From Viscum album (Eukaryota > Streptophyta > Magnoliopsida > Santalales > Viscaceae), in NCBI GenBank assembly GCA_963277665.1, contig OY728157.1, positions 366,868,067 to 366,932,066 on the forward strand: a stretch of DNA of 64,000 nt. The letters are read 5' to 3'. A program made the translations under genes and the position numbers. Within the stretch, counting starts at the first letter, position 1. Every line of letters starts with the position of its first letter. Below the pieces are notes generated by a model. That model was given only the letters and a program-made list of their open reading frames with translations. It did no database searches and was not told the origin of the DNA. Below are positions 23,601-34,143 of this stretch, piece by piece.

Positions 23601-24314
23601 ATATCTAGATACTCATATGTATCATTTGGGAATTTGTTTTTAAAGGTTCCATTACACATCAAGTCAATGAATATTTTATCCCAGGACCCCACCCTTCATA
23701 GAAAATTCCAACTTCATCTGGGATTTAATATCCATGGTGTGGTACCATGTTGAGTGTGTCTTTAATCCTTTTCCATGTTTCATAGAATGACTCTCCCTCA
23801 TTTTAAAAAAAATTTGGATGCTCTTTTTATAAGAAATTATTTTGTGGTGGGGAAAGTATTTTTTGTATACATCTCTTTGTAGTTGGTCCCAACAGTTGAT
23901 AAATGATGGTCACAAATTATTTAGAAAAATTTTAGCTCGATCCTTCAATGAAAATGTAAATATCCTCATCATAGATGATTCTATTTGATGTGGGGGACAC
24001 ATGGTTTTTACAATGTCATTGAACTCCTTAACATGAAGGTAGGGAATCTCGGACTCCATTTCATGGAATGTGGGAAGGTGGTTTTGGACATGGGGATTAA
24101 ATATGTAATTGAAATATACTAGGGAATTGATTCTAATTAATGAGGGTTCATTGGTATAAGAAGGTGTGTAGTAGAAATTCATGATTTGATTGACTGTATT
24201 CCCCATGTTTGGGCCTTCCTCATTTGGATTTCCATTTTGGTTCCCACCAAGGTTTATGAGTTGGTTTATTCGAAATAATTCAAATGAAATGGGATCAATT
24301 TTTGACATTGGCAT
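23600..24314 (-). pseudogene. gag: gag N-terminal capsid part, Athila-type
   Basis: It begins with Met at 24314 (MPMSKIDPISFELFRINQLI) and is open to 23910. The block HLPTFHEMESEIPYLHVKEF, then NDIVKTM and MMRIFTFSLKDRAKIFLNNL matches the capsid-type gag domain (F.G...EDP..HL..F......... R..LFPFSL.D.A..WL..L). After a frameshift the minus strand continues with a KFFPHHKI-like segment and ESHSMKHGKGLKTHS, the F.. GESL.EAWERFK.L block. No start signal was sought beyond the first Met after the leader. Confidence 0.87.
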
Positions 24315-24529
24315 ATTATGAAGATAAGGATCTAATATAAATATTTACCTTGGTGTACTTGACTCCCCAACCCCAGGACTATCCACCCTAAGTAGATGGA
24401 TTGATTTGTCAAGAGTGTAAGCGGGCATGATCCAAAAGAAAAAAATTAGAAAGAGAAAAGATAAGAGAATTTGGATGAGAATAGAATAAATGGGGGAGAA
24501 TAGAATATGGGATTAAGTTTACATACTTG

Positions 24530-24549
24530 GGTCTGTAGCAATGTTGCTA
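24530..24549 (-). other. Primer binding site (Asp tRNA type), heavily deaminated
   Basis: The minus strand reads TAGCAACATTGCTACAGACC, starting six bases after the 5' LTR. The usual Athila primer site is TGGCGCCGTTGCCGGGGACC. Twelve of 20 positions agree, and six of the eight differences are transitions (five G to A, one C to T). Confidence 0.7.
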
Positions 24550-24554
24550 AAATT

Positions 24555-26267
24555 TGTTCTCGCCCAAATTTTTTCATGTTTTTAGTTTTAAGTGGTCGCT
24601 TGTAGTTTAGCTTGGGTTGTCGAATCATCAGAGACAAAATAAGTAACCTGTTGATGCGTTCATTCTTTTGAATATTTTTAGATATGAATTGGACACCATG
24701 GGTTGATATTATATGGGTTTAAGTGAACTCTAAGAGACATAAGTGAATTTTAATTAAATGATTGAGTAGATCCTAGGTAGTCACTTGGGGGGGATTGGAT
24801 GAAATCATTTTTTTAACAATTTAAATTTCGTGAACTCAGGCAGGGTTCATTTAATGATTTCAAACTAACCTCATCACATACTAGTGAAACACCTTAACAA
24901 ACACATTCTAATCACATGTACACTTGTAGGATCATTTTCATGAGAACTCCAAGGTAAAGGATCTTATAAGCACATTAATGTGGGGCGATAAAATTCAATA
25001 AGAGGAAGAGAGAAAATCATTGAATAAAAGAAACTCAAGTAAAAGAAATAAATAACATTTATAGATTGGGAAATAATATCCAATTTAGCATCTTCTACTC
25101 CCTTGGATCAATCCATAAAAATGTTAGCCGTCTATTGATTCTATTGTTTTAATGGAAGCGGAAAGTAGATTCATTAGGGAGGAATCAGAGAAGAAAAAAA
25201 CAATAAAAATAAAGCAATCACTCCACCGTTGGATGAAGAATATCACAAGGTATGGTGTGAATAAATTCACACCATAAGGTAACGATATAAAATTAATAAG
25301 AATAAAAACATAATAAGAGGAAACAAAAGTATTTTATTAAGAACTATGGTGATTTGAACAACTTACATGAGAAAGAACAATGTTACAAAGGCAAATTGGC
25401 ATAATAAAATCACAATGAAATCAAAGCTCCATGATCATTGAATAATCCAACACCATTGCCTTAAATAGGAATTTTGGGAATATTTGTATGATCCTACATC
25501 TTTCCATGTCTCCATAATTAATGGTGGTAGTCCTAGGGTGGTGGAATGTAAGGGAGAAGAGACTTTTCCACCCTTGACCCGAAGTTGCACCTTGCTAGCA
25601 TCCACCGAATAGAGGTGCCTAGATGACCTTCTAGATGGATGAATTGGAGTGTTCCATATAGTAGACATAAGATTCAACCGATGTATTCTAACTATATGTA
25701 AAATTTCATCCCAAAACATGTTTTGGATTCAGAGATTTGGTTAAATGGTTGGGATATTTATCTGGGTCACAGAATCTGGCCCTGAATTTCATCTTCCACT
25801 TGGTCCGCCTAGAAAACCATTAAACAATCCAAATTATCTCTTCTCAAAGTTTGATGAAATATTTTCCATGATTTAATATATCTTCAGATAATGTTTTAAA
25901 ATCAATGGGCATGTATTTTGGCCACTATAGTCTTTTTATTGGGATGATGTCCAGTTTACTTTTCCCAGAATGTGTTGGCATGAAAACCAATTTCGGTGGT
26001 CTTCCAATATGAATCATCTTGTGCTCAAAAATAATTAATTGTTCCTTATATAATTGGATACCTGAATAAAAAATAAATACCATTTTGTATTTGATGAGGT
26101 GTTCAAAAATGTAACATGTAATAATTTATTTTAAGATGGAATTACAATCATAATTTTTTTTTAATGTAAAAAGTGTAAAATGAACTAAAATATTGTTTAT
26201 GGATAATAAATCACATGAATATTATATATTTTAGCAATAAATATTATGCACATTAAGTGGCAAATCA
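24555..26267 (-). repeat. 5' LTR of the Athila-type element (right copy)
   Basis: Aligned with 15250-16979 throughout (see that entry). On the plus strand it begins TGTTCTCGCCC and ends AAATCA directly before the second TGTGT. As the 5' LTR it would hold the promoter, but no convincing TATA box was picked out on the minus strand. Confidence 0.93.
25435..25719 (-). other. LTR-borne open reading frame, right copy (94 codons)
   Basis: The frame contains SVDASKVQLRVKGGKVSSP, HSTTLGLPPLI, METW and YLRQWCW. It matches the left LTR frame at about three quarters of residues over some 60 positions. It starts farther upstream and ends just after WCW. No domain recognised. Confidence 0.4.
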
Positions 26268-26272
26268 TGTGT
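26268..26272. repeat. Target site duplication TGTGT, right copy
   Basis: Exact partner of 15245-15249. The Tekay-like LTR continues after it. Confidence 0.92.
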
Positions 26273-27666
26273 CATTGAATTATGAATGTAATTGGAACCA
26301 TGTTATGAAATGGTTTTGATGTGAGTATAAATTTGAAAATGGAATTACCTATGGAAATGGATTGATTATATATTTTTTCTTCTAGTTATGTTTCAAAATG
26401 TGTATTATAAATTGTGTATGTGGTGTGAAATTTATTTTCAAATAGTTTTGGTGTGTGTGTGAAATTAATGTGGGTTTGATTATGGAAAATGGTGGTTCAA
26501 TGGAGAATTTAGATCATTGGATAAATGTGAAGATGTGAAAGTTTTGATTTCCTTGTGTGATTTTGATGTTTTTCATTTGTATGTGAATTTTATGATTTAT
26601 GTGATATTTGAAACCGAAGTTGATCAAAAAGGGAATCCCATGTATTTACGTGGGAAAACATGGACTAGTAGTCTAGTTGATTCAGATGTGGCTTAGTTTC
26701 GGGTTCATCTAGTAGGGTTTACATTACAACACTAACCAAACATGTGATATGATCATAAATGAAAAGAAAATTAGAATATATCCTATCTAGTGACTCATGA
26801 ATTAGAATACTATTGTCCCACTAGAACATTGGAAGAGATCCACTCTAGTGGATCGTGCATGAGGAAATTTTAGTACTCAGTTTGGAGGGTTTCGATCATC
26901 GAGTTATGATGTTAATAGATTCCAAGTTTTCTAGTTACATATAAGAATTTATCCCTGGTTACTATTATGAAATGATTCTTATTTGATATGGTTCTAGATG
27001 TCAGAATATGGTATCCACTGTGTACATTTATATTTCAAGAATGATTTTTGTGAAAAATATTTTTTATAATGTATTATAATAGAAATTTTCCCTTAAAATG
27101 TTTTTTAAAATGTATGAAATTTTTTCATAAAAATGTTCATGTTGATTAGTCTCATAATGTTATTGCATGGAATCTTTTAATTTGGGTGGCATCTAATTGG
27201 TATTTTCTTTAATTCTTTTCATACACCTTTGGGTGTATATATACTTTGTATGTATTTCTCAGGTAATGGCATGATGTATCGTGGTGATCATGGATATGGT
27301 TTCTAGTGTTCGACTTATTATAGGTGTTTTGTGGTGGAAACTTGAGGGTTATGTCCTTCTTATTGAGTAGAGGATTTAGGGAAAATTTTGTGTTTAACTT
27401 TTTGTTATTATACTTTTATGTTTTTATAAACATTGTAAAATTTGAATTGGAAGATTTTTGTACCTCATTTGGTTATGGTTATTTATGACTTTGTTTATTT
27501 ATGATGGTTGTTTATGATTATGTAAATTGGTTAAATTGTACCCAAATCATATTTTGGGTACCACGGAACTAGTTTTCTACCTGTGGGGATCAAGGATGCC
27601 CTTTGGGACAAGCCACAGATTGGGTCACATATCAGGTTAGATGGATCTCCACCTCTGTTCGTGACA
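26273..27666 (+). repeat. 3' LTR of the Tekay-like element, second part
   Basis: It continues the alignment with the 5' LTR from 7867. Examples: ATGAAATGGTTTTGATGTG at 26308 against 7899; GTGGTGGAAACTTGAGGG against the 8930 region; GGGATCAAGGATGCCCTT at 27585 against 9180. It ends TTCGTGACA. With the first part the LTR is 2432 bp. Confidence 0.88.
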
Positions 27667-27671
27667 CCCTA
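27667..27671. repeat. Target site duplication, right copy (CCCTA)
   Basis: Partner of CCATA at 6815-6819, with one mismatch. In the F-type LTR at 44.6 kb the same place reads CCCTAG, so CCCTA is likely the original. Confidence 0.6.
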
Positions 27672-27857
27672 GGTAGTACCCCCAAAAAATGTACTTGAAA
27701 CACATAAGCTACACTTGTCTAGCTAATCAAAAGGTAAAAACACTTAATTCCCAATACCTATACACATAAAAAAATTGATATTCCTACACAAATGCAGAAT
27801 TCTAAATCACAATCGAATCCCTAATAAATGATCTATCTCGTGAGGGTATGATGGACA
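27672..27857 (-). repeat. Right remainder of the F-family LTR split by the Tekay-like element
   Basis: GGTAGTACCCCCAAAAAATG continues the context seen at 44591 (GTGTGTACCACAATTTGGAT). A block near 27740-27800 (CCTATACACATAAAAA ... CCTACACAAATGCA) resembles 44700-44740. The proposed LTR start on the minus strand is TGTCCATCATACC at 27857. Homology is weak. Confidence 0.3.
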
Positions 27858-29767
27858 TTTCCTTGAGTTCATAGATTATCAATACCATGGACACTAATAG
27901 GTTGAACATTTGATCCCAACACAAATTAGATTCCATACTTACCACATCTCCAATAATCAAGGAATCAGAAAATATGGTGTTCCCCCAGAATCAGATATGA
28001 CTCATCGCATGGAATCATTAATGGACATGGCACCCATCCACATGCTATCTCAGAAAAAAAAACTTTCTTACCCAATACTGGCCACTACCCTCTTGGCATT
28101 GGGTAACCAAACACATGATTTGTAGGATACTACATACTATTGGATTATATATATCTTCATCCCAATGATTCTATAAAAAAATAATTCATAGAGTTTTCCT
28201 GTCATGATACAATATCATTGAAATCTAACAATGCTAACCCATGTGCTCCTAACTAATGTACTATAAGGTGATGTTATTCATAATATCCCTAACATGGTAT
28301 CGATGAATTTTTACCACCTTTTCCATTATTATCTTTCTCACGATTCTATAGAAACATAAAATTTATTCCATGTAACCAAATATAAACTCATCCAAATTGC
28401 CCCTTCCACTATAAATCACTTCTTAGACATGCATAGTTTCATACAATATTTCTCCCTCAAAGATCATAGTAAGCTCTACTAAAGTTAGAATTTGTTATGT
28501 GTGAAACGTACCATTCTTAAACAAGTGAAATGATTTTAATGATACAATCCCAGCAAATTATGAGATAACAGTCCAACCCATCATAAACTTTATGAAATTC
28601 TATTTCAAATTTTTATGATTTCTGACCTGAATAACGCATTGGTAGAAATTCCTCTATTATGACAGTAAGTGCTCCTGAGATTCATAATTTTCCCCTCCTA
28701 GGGTAGTTTCACCAATAACCACACATTGGATACATTACTTGAGTGACTACCTATTGAAATCAATTACACACACTACTTTAGTCCCAATAGGGTCATACTT
28801 CACTAACCCATTCAATAAATCATGGTTATTCAAACCCTTTAATCAAGCGAATCTAATTCATTCCAATAAACCAAACCAGCACTAGGTTTCACCCTACTCA
28901 TCAAACTGCCACAACAGATTTTTTTTTTAAATCTAGGCCATTATAATTTTACTCAGCCTTTTTTATGTATCTTATATGGTTTCTTGGATGAAAATACACG
29001 AAAGATTATCCACCTTTAACAATAAAAAAATTCCAATACATCTTTCACAATGCCCCAACCTTTCTTTCCATTTTAAAATAACTAAATAAATCCCTATCAA
29101 AATTGAATTCTCTGCCCTAGAACACTTAAGAATCACTCATACCTAAATCATACAACCATTATTCTCTCAAATTGGGCCACATATTCACAAACAAGTACCA
29201 CCATAAGAAACCCACAAACTTTTCTCATGGAAAGGAAAAACAAAAAACATTCCATCCCCTCAATTCCAATAAATCTCCACAACTCATCTTTCCAACTACC
29301 CCTAAACCAAACGCCAAGAGGCATCTCATTTTGAGGTAACCTTATACATAACTGACACCCGCAATAGGATCCATACATCATAATTAAAAGGACCCATTAC
29401 ACAATATCCCTTTAAAATCATGGGCCTCCGCTGAATATACTACATTGGAAGTCCTACTAGTAGATATTTTATGTCTAACTCAATAACTCACAATAATCAA
29501 AACCTTCCTAGATAACCAAATCGCTGACATCCAATAACCATGAACTGTCAATATAACAAACCAAAAATCTAATAGGAAACCAATCAACATATATAACCAT
29601 TATCTTACCAAAATATCCCTTTAATCACTATATAGAGAGCTACAGCACCACCCTATGGTAGCATCACTTGATACCCCAACTCATTCAAGGGTATTTAATA
29701 AACCCAAAATATCGTACCAAAACGACCAACTCTTAAGATCCATTTTCTTAAAAAACCATTCTAGTAA
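27858..29767. other. Unassigned repeat-derived DNA, C-rich on the plus strand
   Basis: Composition differs from the AT-rich elements around it: many C and CA-rich stretches on the plus strand. No reliable protein homology was found. The open frames 27910-28125 (plus) and 29148-29381 (minus) match nothing I know. It may be the interior of the F element, cut by element A, whose other part would be 41322-42403. Confidence 0.35.
29763..29767. repeat. Target site duplication of element A, left copy (AGTAA)
   Basis: AGTAA directly precedes TGTAACATC. AGTAG follows the right LTR at 41317-41321, with four of five matching. Confidence 0.45.
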
Positions 29768-30379
29768 TGTAACATCATGATATTTTAGGAAATATATGAT
29801 TCAAAAAAAACTTAATTTCTTTGATAGCTTGCAATACACAGAACACGTTGTTTTTGCCAACAAAAATATACTATTAATATAATTATTTAAATATGATCAT
29901 AATAACATTTCTATTAAATTGTAGGATATAAATATTAATACATAAATTATGAAAATTATATGGCTTAAAAAGGAAAATTTTAAATTTAAATTTTTATCAA
30001 TTGAATACAATTAAAAATAAAAATCATTATAATGTAAAAGAAATGCTTTGTGAAAATTTTTATCCGTATGAAGTGATTGTATCTAAATAAATAAAATTAT
30101 TCACTATTAGTGACTTATTTTAATGATATTTATTTCATATATATTAACTAAAATTCTTTATTATTTATATAATATTTTTTTCAAGGCAAAATTAAAGAAT
30201 AAATCTAGTTTTGGGTTTTAAAATTAATTTCTAAAAAAAAGGTTTTGTCGCATTATGGACACTTCTTTTAAAAAAATTTCACTTTTATAATTAAAACTAA
30301 TAATAATTTCAATTATAAAATAAAAATAAAAAAATTAACTTAGATTGTGGTTTTTATAATTTTCCTAAAAGTTTAATTC

Positions 30380-30745
30380 TAAGATGAATAATGAAAATTC
30401 TGATTTTTATTGTAAAAAACCTTTTCATTTTAACTATTTATAAAGGGAAATTATAATTTAATTTTTTTAAAAAAATAAATTAATTCAATTATATTATTAA
30501 TAATCCAATTAATTCATTTCAATAAATCTTATATTGAATTTCAATATAAAACTTGTATACTTAATGAAACATTCTATTTGGAAAACCACTTTTTCATCAC
30601 TTATGGTTGTTTAAATTAAAATTATATTCTGGCATTTCAAAGATTTGATTTTAGTAAAATTACTTTCATATTAGTGATCATAAAAATTTATTTTTTTAAT
30701 ATGTTATAATTATTACTTGATCATAATGAATAGTGAAAATTGTAA
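30380..30745 (+). repeat. U3 boxes AATARTGAAA in the 5' LTR of element A
   Basis: GATGAATAATGAAAA (about 30382) and AATGAATAGTGAAAA (about 30725) are copies of a word that recurs in the U3 of the LTRs of B and C. Between them AAACCACTTTTTCATCAC (30583) is a second recurring word. Both lie upstream of the TATA box and could be transcription-factor sites. Confidence 0.4.
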
Positions 30746-30996
30746 AAACTAATTCCCAAAGTTAATGTTAAAATGGGTTCATAGGTGGGGGAAGGGGAGG
30801 ATTTAAACAAAAAGATATGGGTTGGTTTTATAAATAAATATTTTCTTAATACTATTTGATTGAAATAATTAATCCTTATAATATCCTAATTTTTAATCTA
30901 TGTTCATTGTTAAGAACATTTTTGGGAATGAATTTATTATTTTGGATAATTTAGGGAAGTTTCTAAGTGGTTTCCAAGTGGGTTCTTTTCCACACT

Positions 30997-31004
30997 TATA
31001 AAAG
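30997..31004 (+). promoter_or_regulatory. TATA box of the 5' LTR of element A
   Basis: TATAAAAG lies after GGTTCTTTTCCACACT. A short C/T-rich stretch (CCTCTCTTATCCTATCCACA) follows, as in plant promoters around the start site. The same arrangement occurs in all five plus-strand LTRs of the family. Confidence 0.65.
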
Positions 31005-31328
31005 GGAATATCCTCTCTTATCCTATCCACACTCTAATATCATTTTGGGTCGGATATTATATTATGAAATTTCCTCAAATCTGCCTTAATGTTTTAGAGG
31101 CCTTTTTTGATTAAAAAACACTACTAGGAAATCTTTAGGTTTAAACCTAAAGAGGCTATCTAAAGAAGAGGTATAAATTTTAACCAAGCGTCATCGTATT
31201 ATTTATTCCTCCACCTCATTCAAATATTCTTCAAATATAAGGATATAATTTCAATATAATCACCAATATAATGAAATTTTATTATATTAATGGAATCACC
31301 AATATTATTCTCTTCTTTAATAAAATTT

Positions 31329-31775
31329 GGAATGAAATCGTTTATTATGAGTATAGTGGACTACCGTCTCACAGACTAATGTTATTCATTTTCCATCATT
31401 GTCTCTAAAATATGGATATAAATATGGATTAATGGTATATATATGATATTTGAGAAATAATTTAACATCTATAATTATAATATCACATCTACTTTCTTAT
31501 CTTCAAATCTGATGGAAAATGATTATGTCGCTCGTGCATAAATGTGGATTACCGCCTCTATTAATCGTTATGATATGTTTTTAATTATTAATTTGATATG
31601 GATGATAATTTGGGTATATTTAAAGAATTTATATGAAATACATTATATATAAATTATCTTGAAATGGAAAATTAATATTTACCTTTATTTTGTTCTATCT
31701 GTCAAGCAAATGGAACCAACGTTTGGGCATATGTATTGTCTGTCGTCTCCATGAATGGTGTAGTTAATTTTATAT
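31329..31775 (+). repeat. Triplicated module of the 5' LTR of element A
   Basis: Three copies with cores GGACTACCGTCTC (31358), GGATTACCGCCTC (31546) and TGTCTGTCGTCTCC (31737). They are spaced 188 and 191 bp apart. The cores begin 364, 552 and 743 nt after the TATA box. Each is preceded by a GGAA/GAAA-xx-CGT-CATG-like segment and followed by AATGTTATTCATT-like sequence. Confidence 0.75.
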
Positions 31776-33439
31776 CATGAATAATCTATATAAATTATTT
31801 CTATGTCATGGTTAAAATTATTGTCATTATGGAACCGTAATCAAAGGTAAAAGACTAAAAACACTGAACAAAAACATTTATACCAACAAAGCAGTTATTA
31901 CCCAAAATAATGATTTTATCAAAGAATTATTAATAAAGGGGAAATAAAAGGGCATTAAGTAAAATTATAGGATATAATATATATTATTATTGTTCTAGAA
32001 TATATTAATAATAAACCTATTTTTATTATATAGTAGGATTGTGAATGTACATATGATGTCAAAACATGAGGTAATGGATTTATAATCTCCCTTTTATTTC
32101 TAGGATACATATTCCATATTCACAATTAATTTTATTTTTATAGTGTATTTAATAGAAATTTAATATTTAAATCATTCATATACTTCTTTTAATGTTATTT
32201 AATGTTTCAATTTATGATGTTCTTTAATGGGGCTTACAATTCAAATGCTTCCAAAATGATTATGTATTCTCATATCACTTTTATTTCTATGTTATACATG
32301 CCTTATAGACCAATTGTTTCATTAATGTGGTGTATATACTATAAATGAATATATTTTATTATTATTCTCATTAATATTATTAGATATTAATATCCATCTT
32401 ATTTTCATTCTTTTATGGGTCTTAAGATTAAAAATATTTATAAATTTCAAGGGCTTTAGGACATAATCAAATTGTTTATCCAGGTTATTTTTGATTACCT
32501 TTATAATGAAAAATTATTATAATCATTGTCATAAGAAACTATATACTATTATTATACTTTAATTATTTATGTAGAGAACAATGTTTCCTTTAATTTTACT
32601 CTATTTATGTTCTTGTGAGACTTGAAGAATATTTTTAAGGAAAATCAAATTTATTTCTATTCAGTTGAAAATTGATTATATCCAAATACTTATTTTCTAG
32701 TTTTTTTCATGAATGTTTCACTATGATTGTTTAATGTCATTTTTACCAATTAATTTTTTGAAAATTTTTTAAAATGAAAAATCTCTTCCATTTCTAAGCA
32801 GGTAATTTTTATAGACATTTCATACAAAAATGAGAAAAGAATCATTATTTTAACACGCACAACATGGAAAATATTTCTTTCCATCATAATTGATAAATGA
32901 TTTAATGATGAATTTACATTATTCCATGTTTATTTTCAATTAAAATTTTTTATCTAATCTTTTTAGGGTTTTAGATGTAAAATATTTTATTTCAATGCAG
33001 AATGGATATTTATATCTAGAAATATTCCATGTGATCTTTCAAAATCATTTTTCACCTTAAATGAAATTCATTAATGTTACATAAGATTTGTTGGGGATTT
33101 GATCCCATGATATAATATTATTTTTTCTCTGGATGGTATATTTTTATAATGAGATGATGCTGATGATACCCAATAATTTTCCACATGTTATTATATGGTA
33201 TAATATATATATATATATATATAACCAATTTATTGTTATGTGTTCTGACATGATTAAGGTTTTATTGTTGTGTGACATTGATATATATGATTTCATAATG
33301 TGATGATTAGGATCAATATCTCCCTACAATGTATTAGGTAAAGATGGATAACTCATGAGTAAATATTTTATGAATGAAAATTATTTCATGATCACAATTT
33401 AATGCATGGACATGGTTTTAATATCCAATAAATTAATCA

Positions 33440-33615
33440 TGTTTCTAGTTTTACATCCCATAAGGTTATACATTGACCATGTTTCGTGTATATAAGGTTA
33501 TGTTTGGACCTGGTGTTATGTCGATAAGTTTTTGTGTGGACCTGTTTTCATGTCTATAATGTTTTTTGTGGCTTAGATTTCATTTACATAAGTTCATGAA
33601 AGAACCTTATTACAT
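33440..33615 (+). repeat. Degenerate minisatellite in the 5' LTR of element A
   Basis: At least four imperfect copies of a ~37 bp unit of the form ATGTCCATAAGGTTATGTGT + GGACCTGGTTTC. The clearest are near 33460, 33492 and 33530. The same unit is repeated at 40610-40810 in the other LTR. Confidence 0.6.
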
Positions 33616-34126
33616 GTCATTAGTTTAATAAGTGTACCTTTTTATATTTATAAATTTAAAAATGTTATTATATTATGTTTTTCCCATATTTCTATATCTA
33701 TTTTATGCTCTCATGGATTATATTATTTGATTTAGTTTTGATTTATTCCTTATAAACATCCAAGATGTATTCCATGACTCTAAATTATGATATTTATTAT
33801 ATAGGGTAATATATTAAAATTTTATGATCGTATTATCACCATCATATAATCTTGTTATGTTTTTTTATATGTCCTTTGTTTACACTTACTATGAATATAA
33901 GATCACCCTTTTATCTTTTCACTTCCCTAAGGTCATGAATAAATGTTTTAATCATGATATTTATTTGAAGAGTACTCTGTTGGATGATCTTTATGGGATA
34001 TGTTGAAAATAATTCAATAAATTATTTTATTGAGTATCTAGTCTCCAAAGACGCTAAAAAATTATGGTACTCAGGTGTGTATTTGTGAGATATATTGAAT
34101 ATTAATATAAAAGGTGTATATTTATG

Positions 34127-34143
34127 TTGGAAAATCAGGTTTC
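34127..34143 (+). other. Primer binding site of element A (initiator Met type, decayed)
   Basis: TTGGAAAATCAGGTTTC follows the LTR end. Compared with TTGGTATCAGAGCC-AGGTTTC, it lacks four bases and the remaining differences are transitions. Element B retains a clearer site at the same place. Confidence 0.5.

Larger units (their letters stand above)
15250..26267 (-). mobile_element. Athila-type Ty3/gypsy retrotransposon nested in the Tekay-like 3' LTR
   Basis: An 11,018 bp element with LTRs of 1730 bp (left) and 1713 bp (right) and a perfect 5 bp TSD. It is transcribed right to left. In order: 5' LTR, Asp-type primer site, gag, protease, RT, RNase H, integrase, about 1.8 kb of 3' region, polypurine tract, 3' LTR. 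RT, protease and integrase sequences match the Athila lineage, whose 3' region often held an envelope-like frame. All frames are broken, but domains are longer and clearer than in the host element, as expected for a later insertion. Confidence 0.94.
6820..27666 (+). mobile_element. Tekay/Del-like chromovirus LTR retrotransposon, split by a nested Athila-type element
   Basis: A complete but decayed Ty3/gypsy element. In order: LTR, initiator-Met primer site, gag, protease, RT, RNase H, integrase, chromodomain, polypurine tract, LTR. Removing the nested element (15250-26267) and one TSD copy leaves 9,824 bp, with LTRs of 2443 and 2432 bp. LTRs begin TGTAATATCC and end GTGACA (3' copy). Every pol domain has stops or frameshifts, so it is immobile. 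The order and the chromodomain-like end place it with chromoviruses; Tekay/Del is the best fit from the domain sequences and long LTRs. Confidence 0.9.
29768..34126 (+). repeat. 5' LTR of element A
   Basis: It matches 36972-41316 in order. Shared features: ACACAxAACAC near the start; an AT-rich U3 with AATAGTGAAA boxes; CCAAGTGGGTTC (30974) and the TATA box; TTTAGGTTTAAACCTAAAG (31136); three modules; a short tandem array (33440-33610); CCATGACTC (33772); GAGTACT (33969); and GTCTCCAAAGACGCTAAA (34040) against GTCTCTAAAGACACTAAA (41222). Confidence 0.8.

Noticed and set aside
29148..29381. 77-codon open frame on the minus strand (MMYGSYCGCQ...)
   Set aside because: No domain or family resemblance; it lies in C-rich repeat-derived DNA where the minus strand is short of stops.
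33190..33225. (AT)n run as an origin or regulatory site
   Set aside because: A simple microsatellite of a kind seen several times here (1665, 36548, 50203); nothing suggests function.
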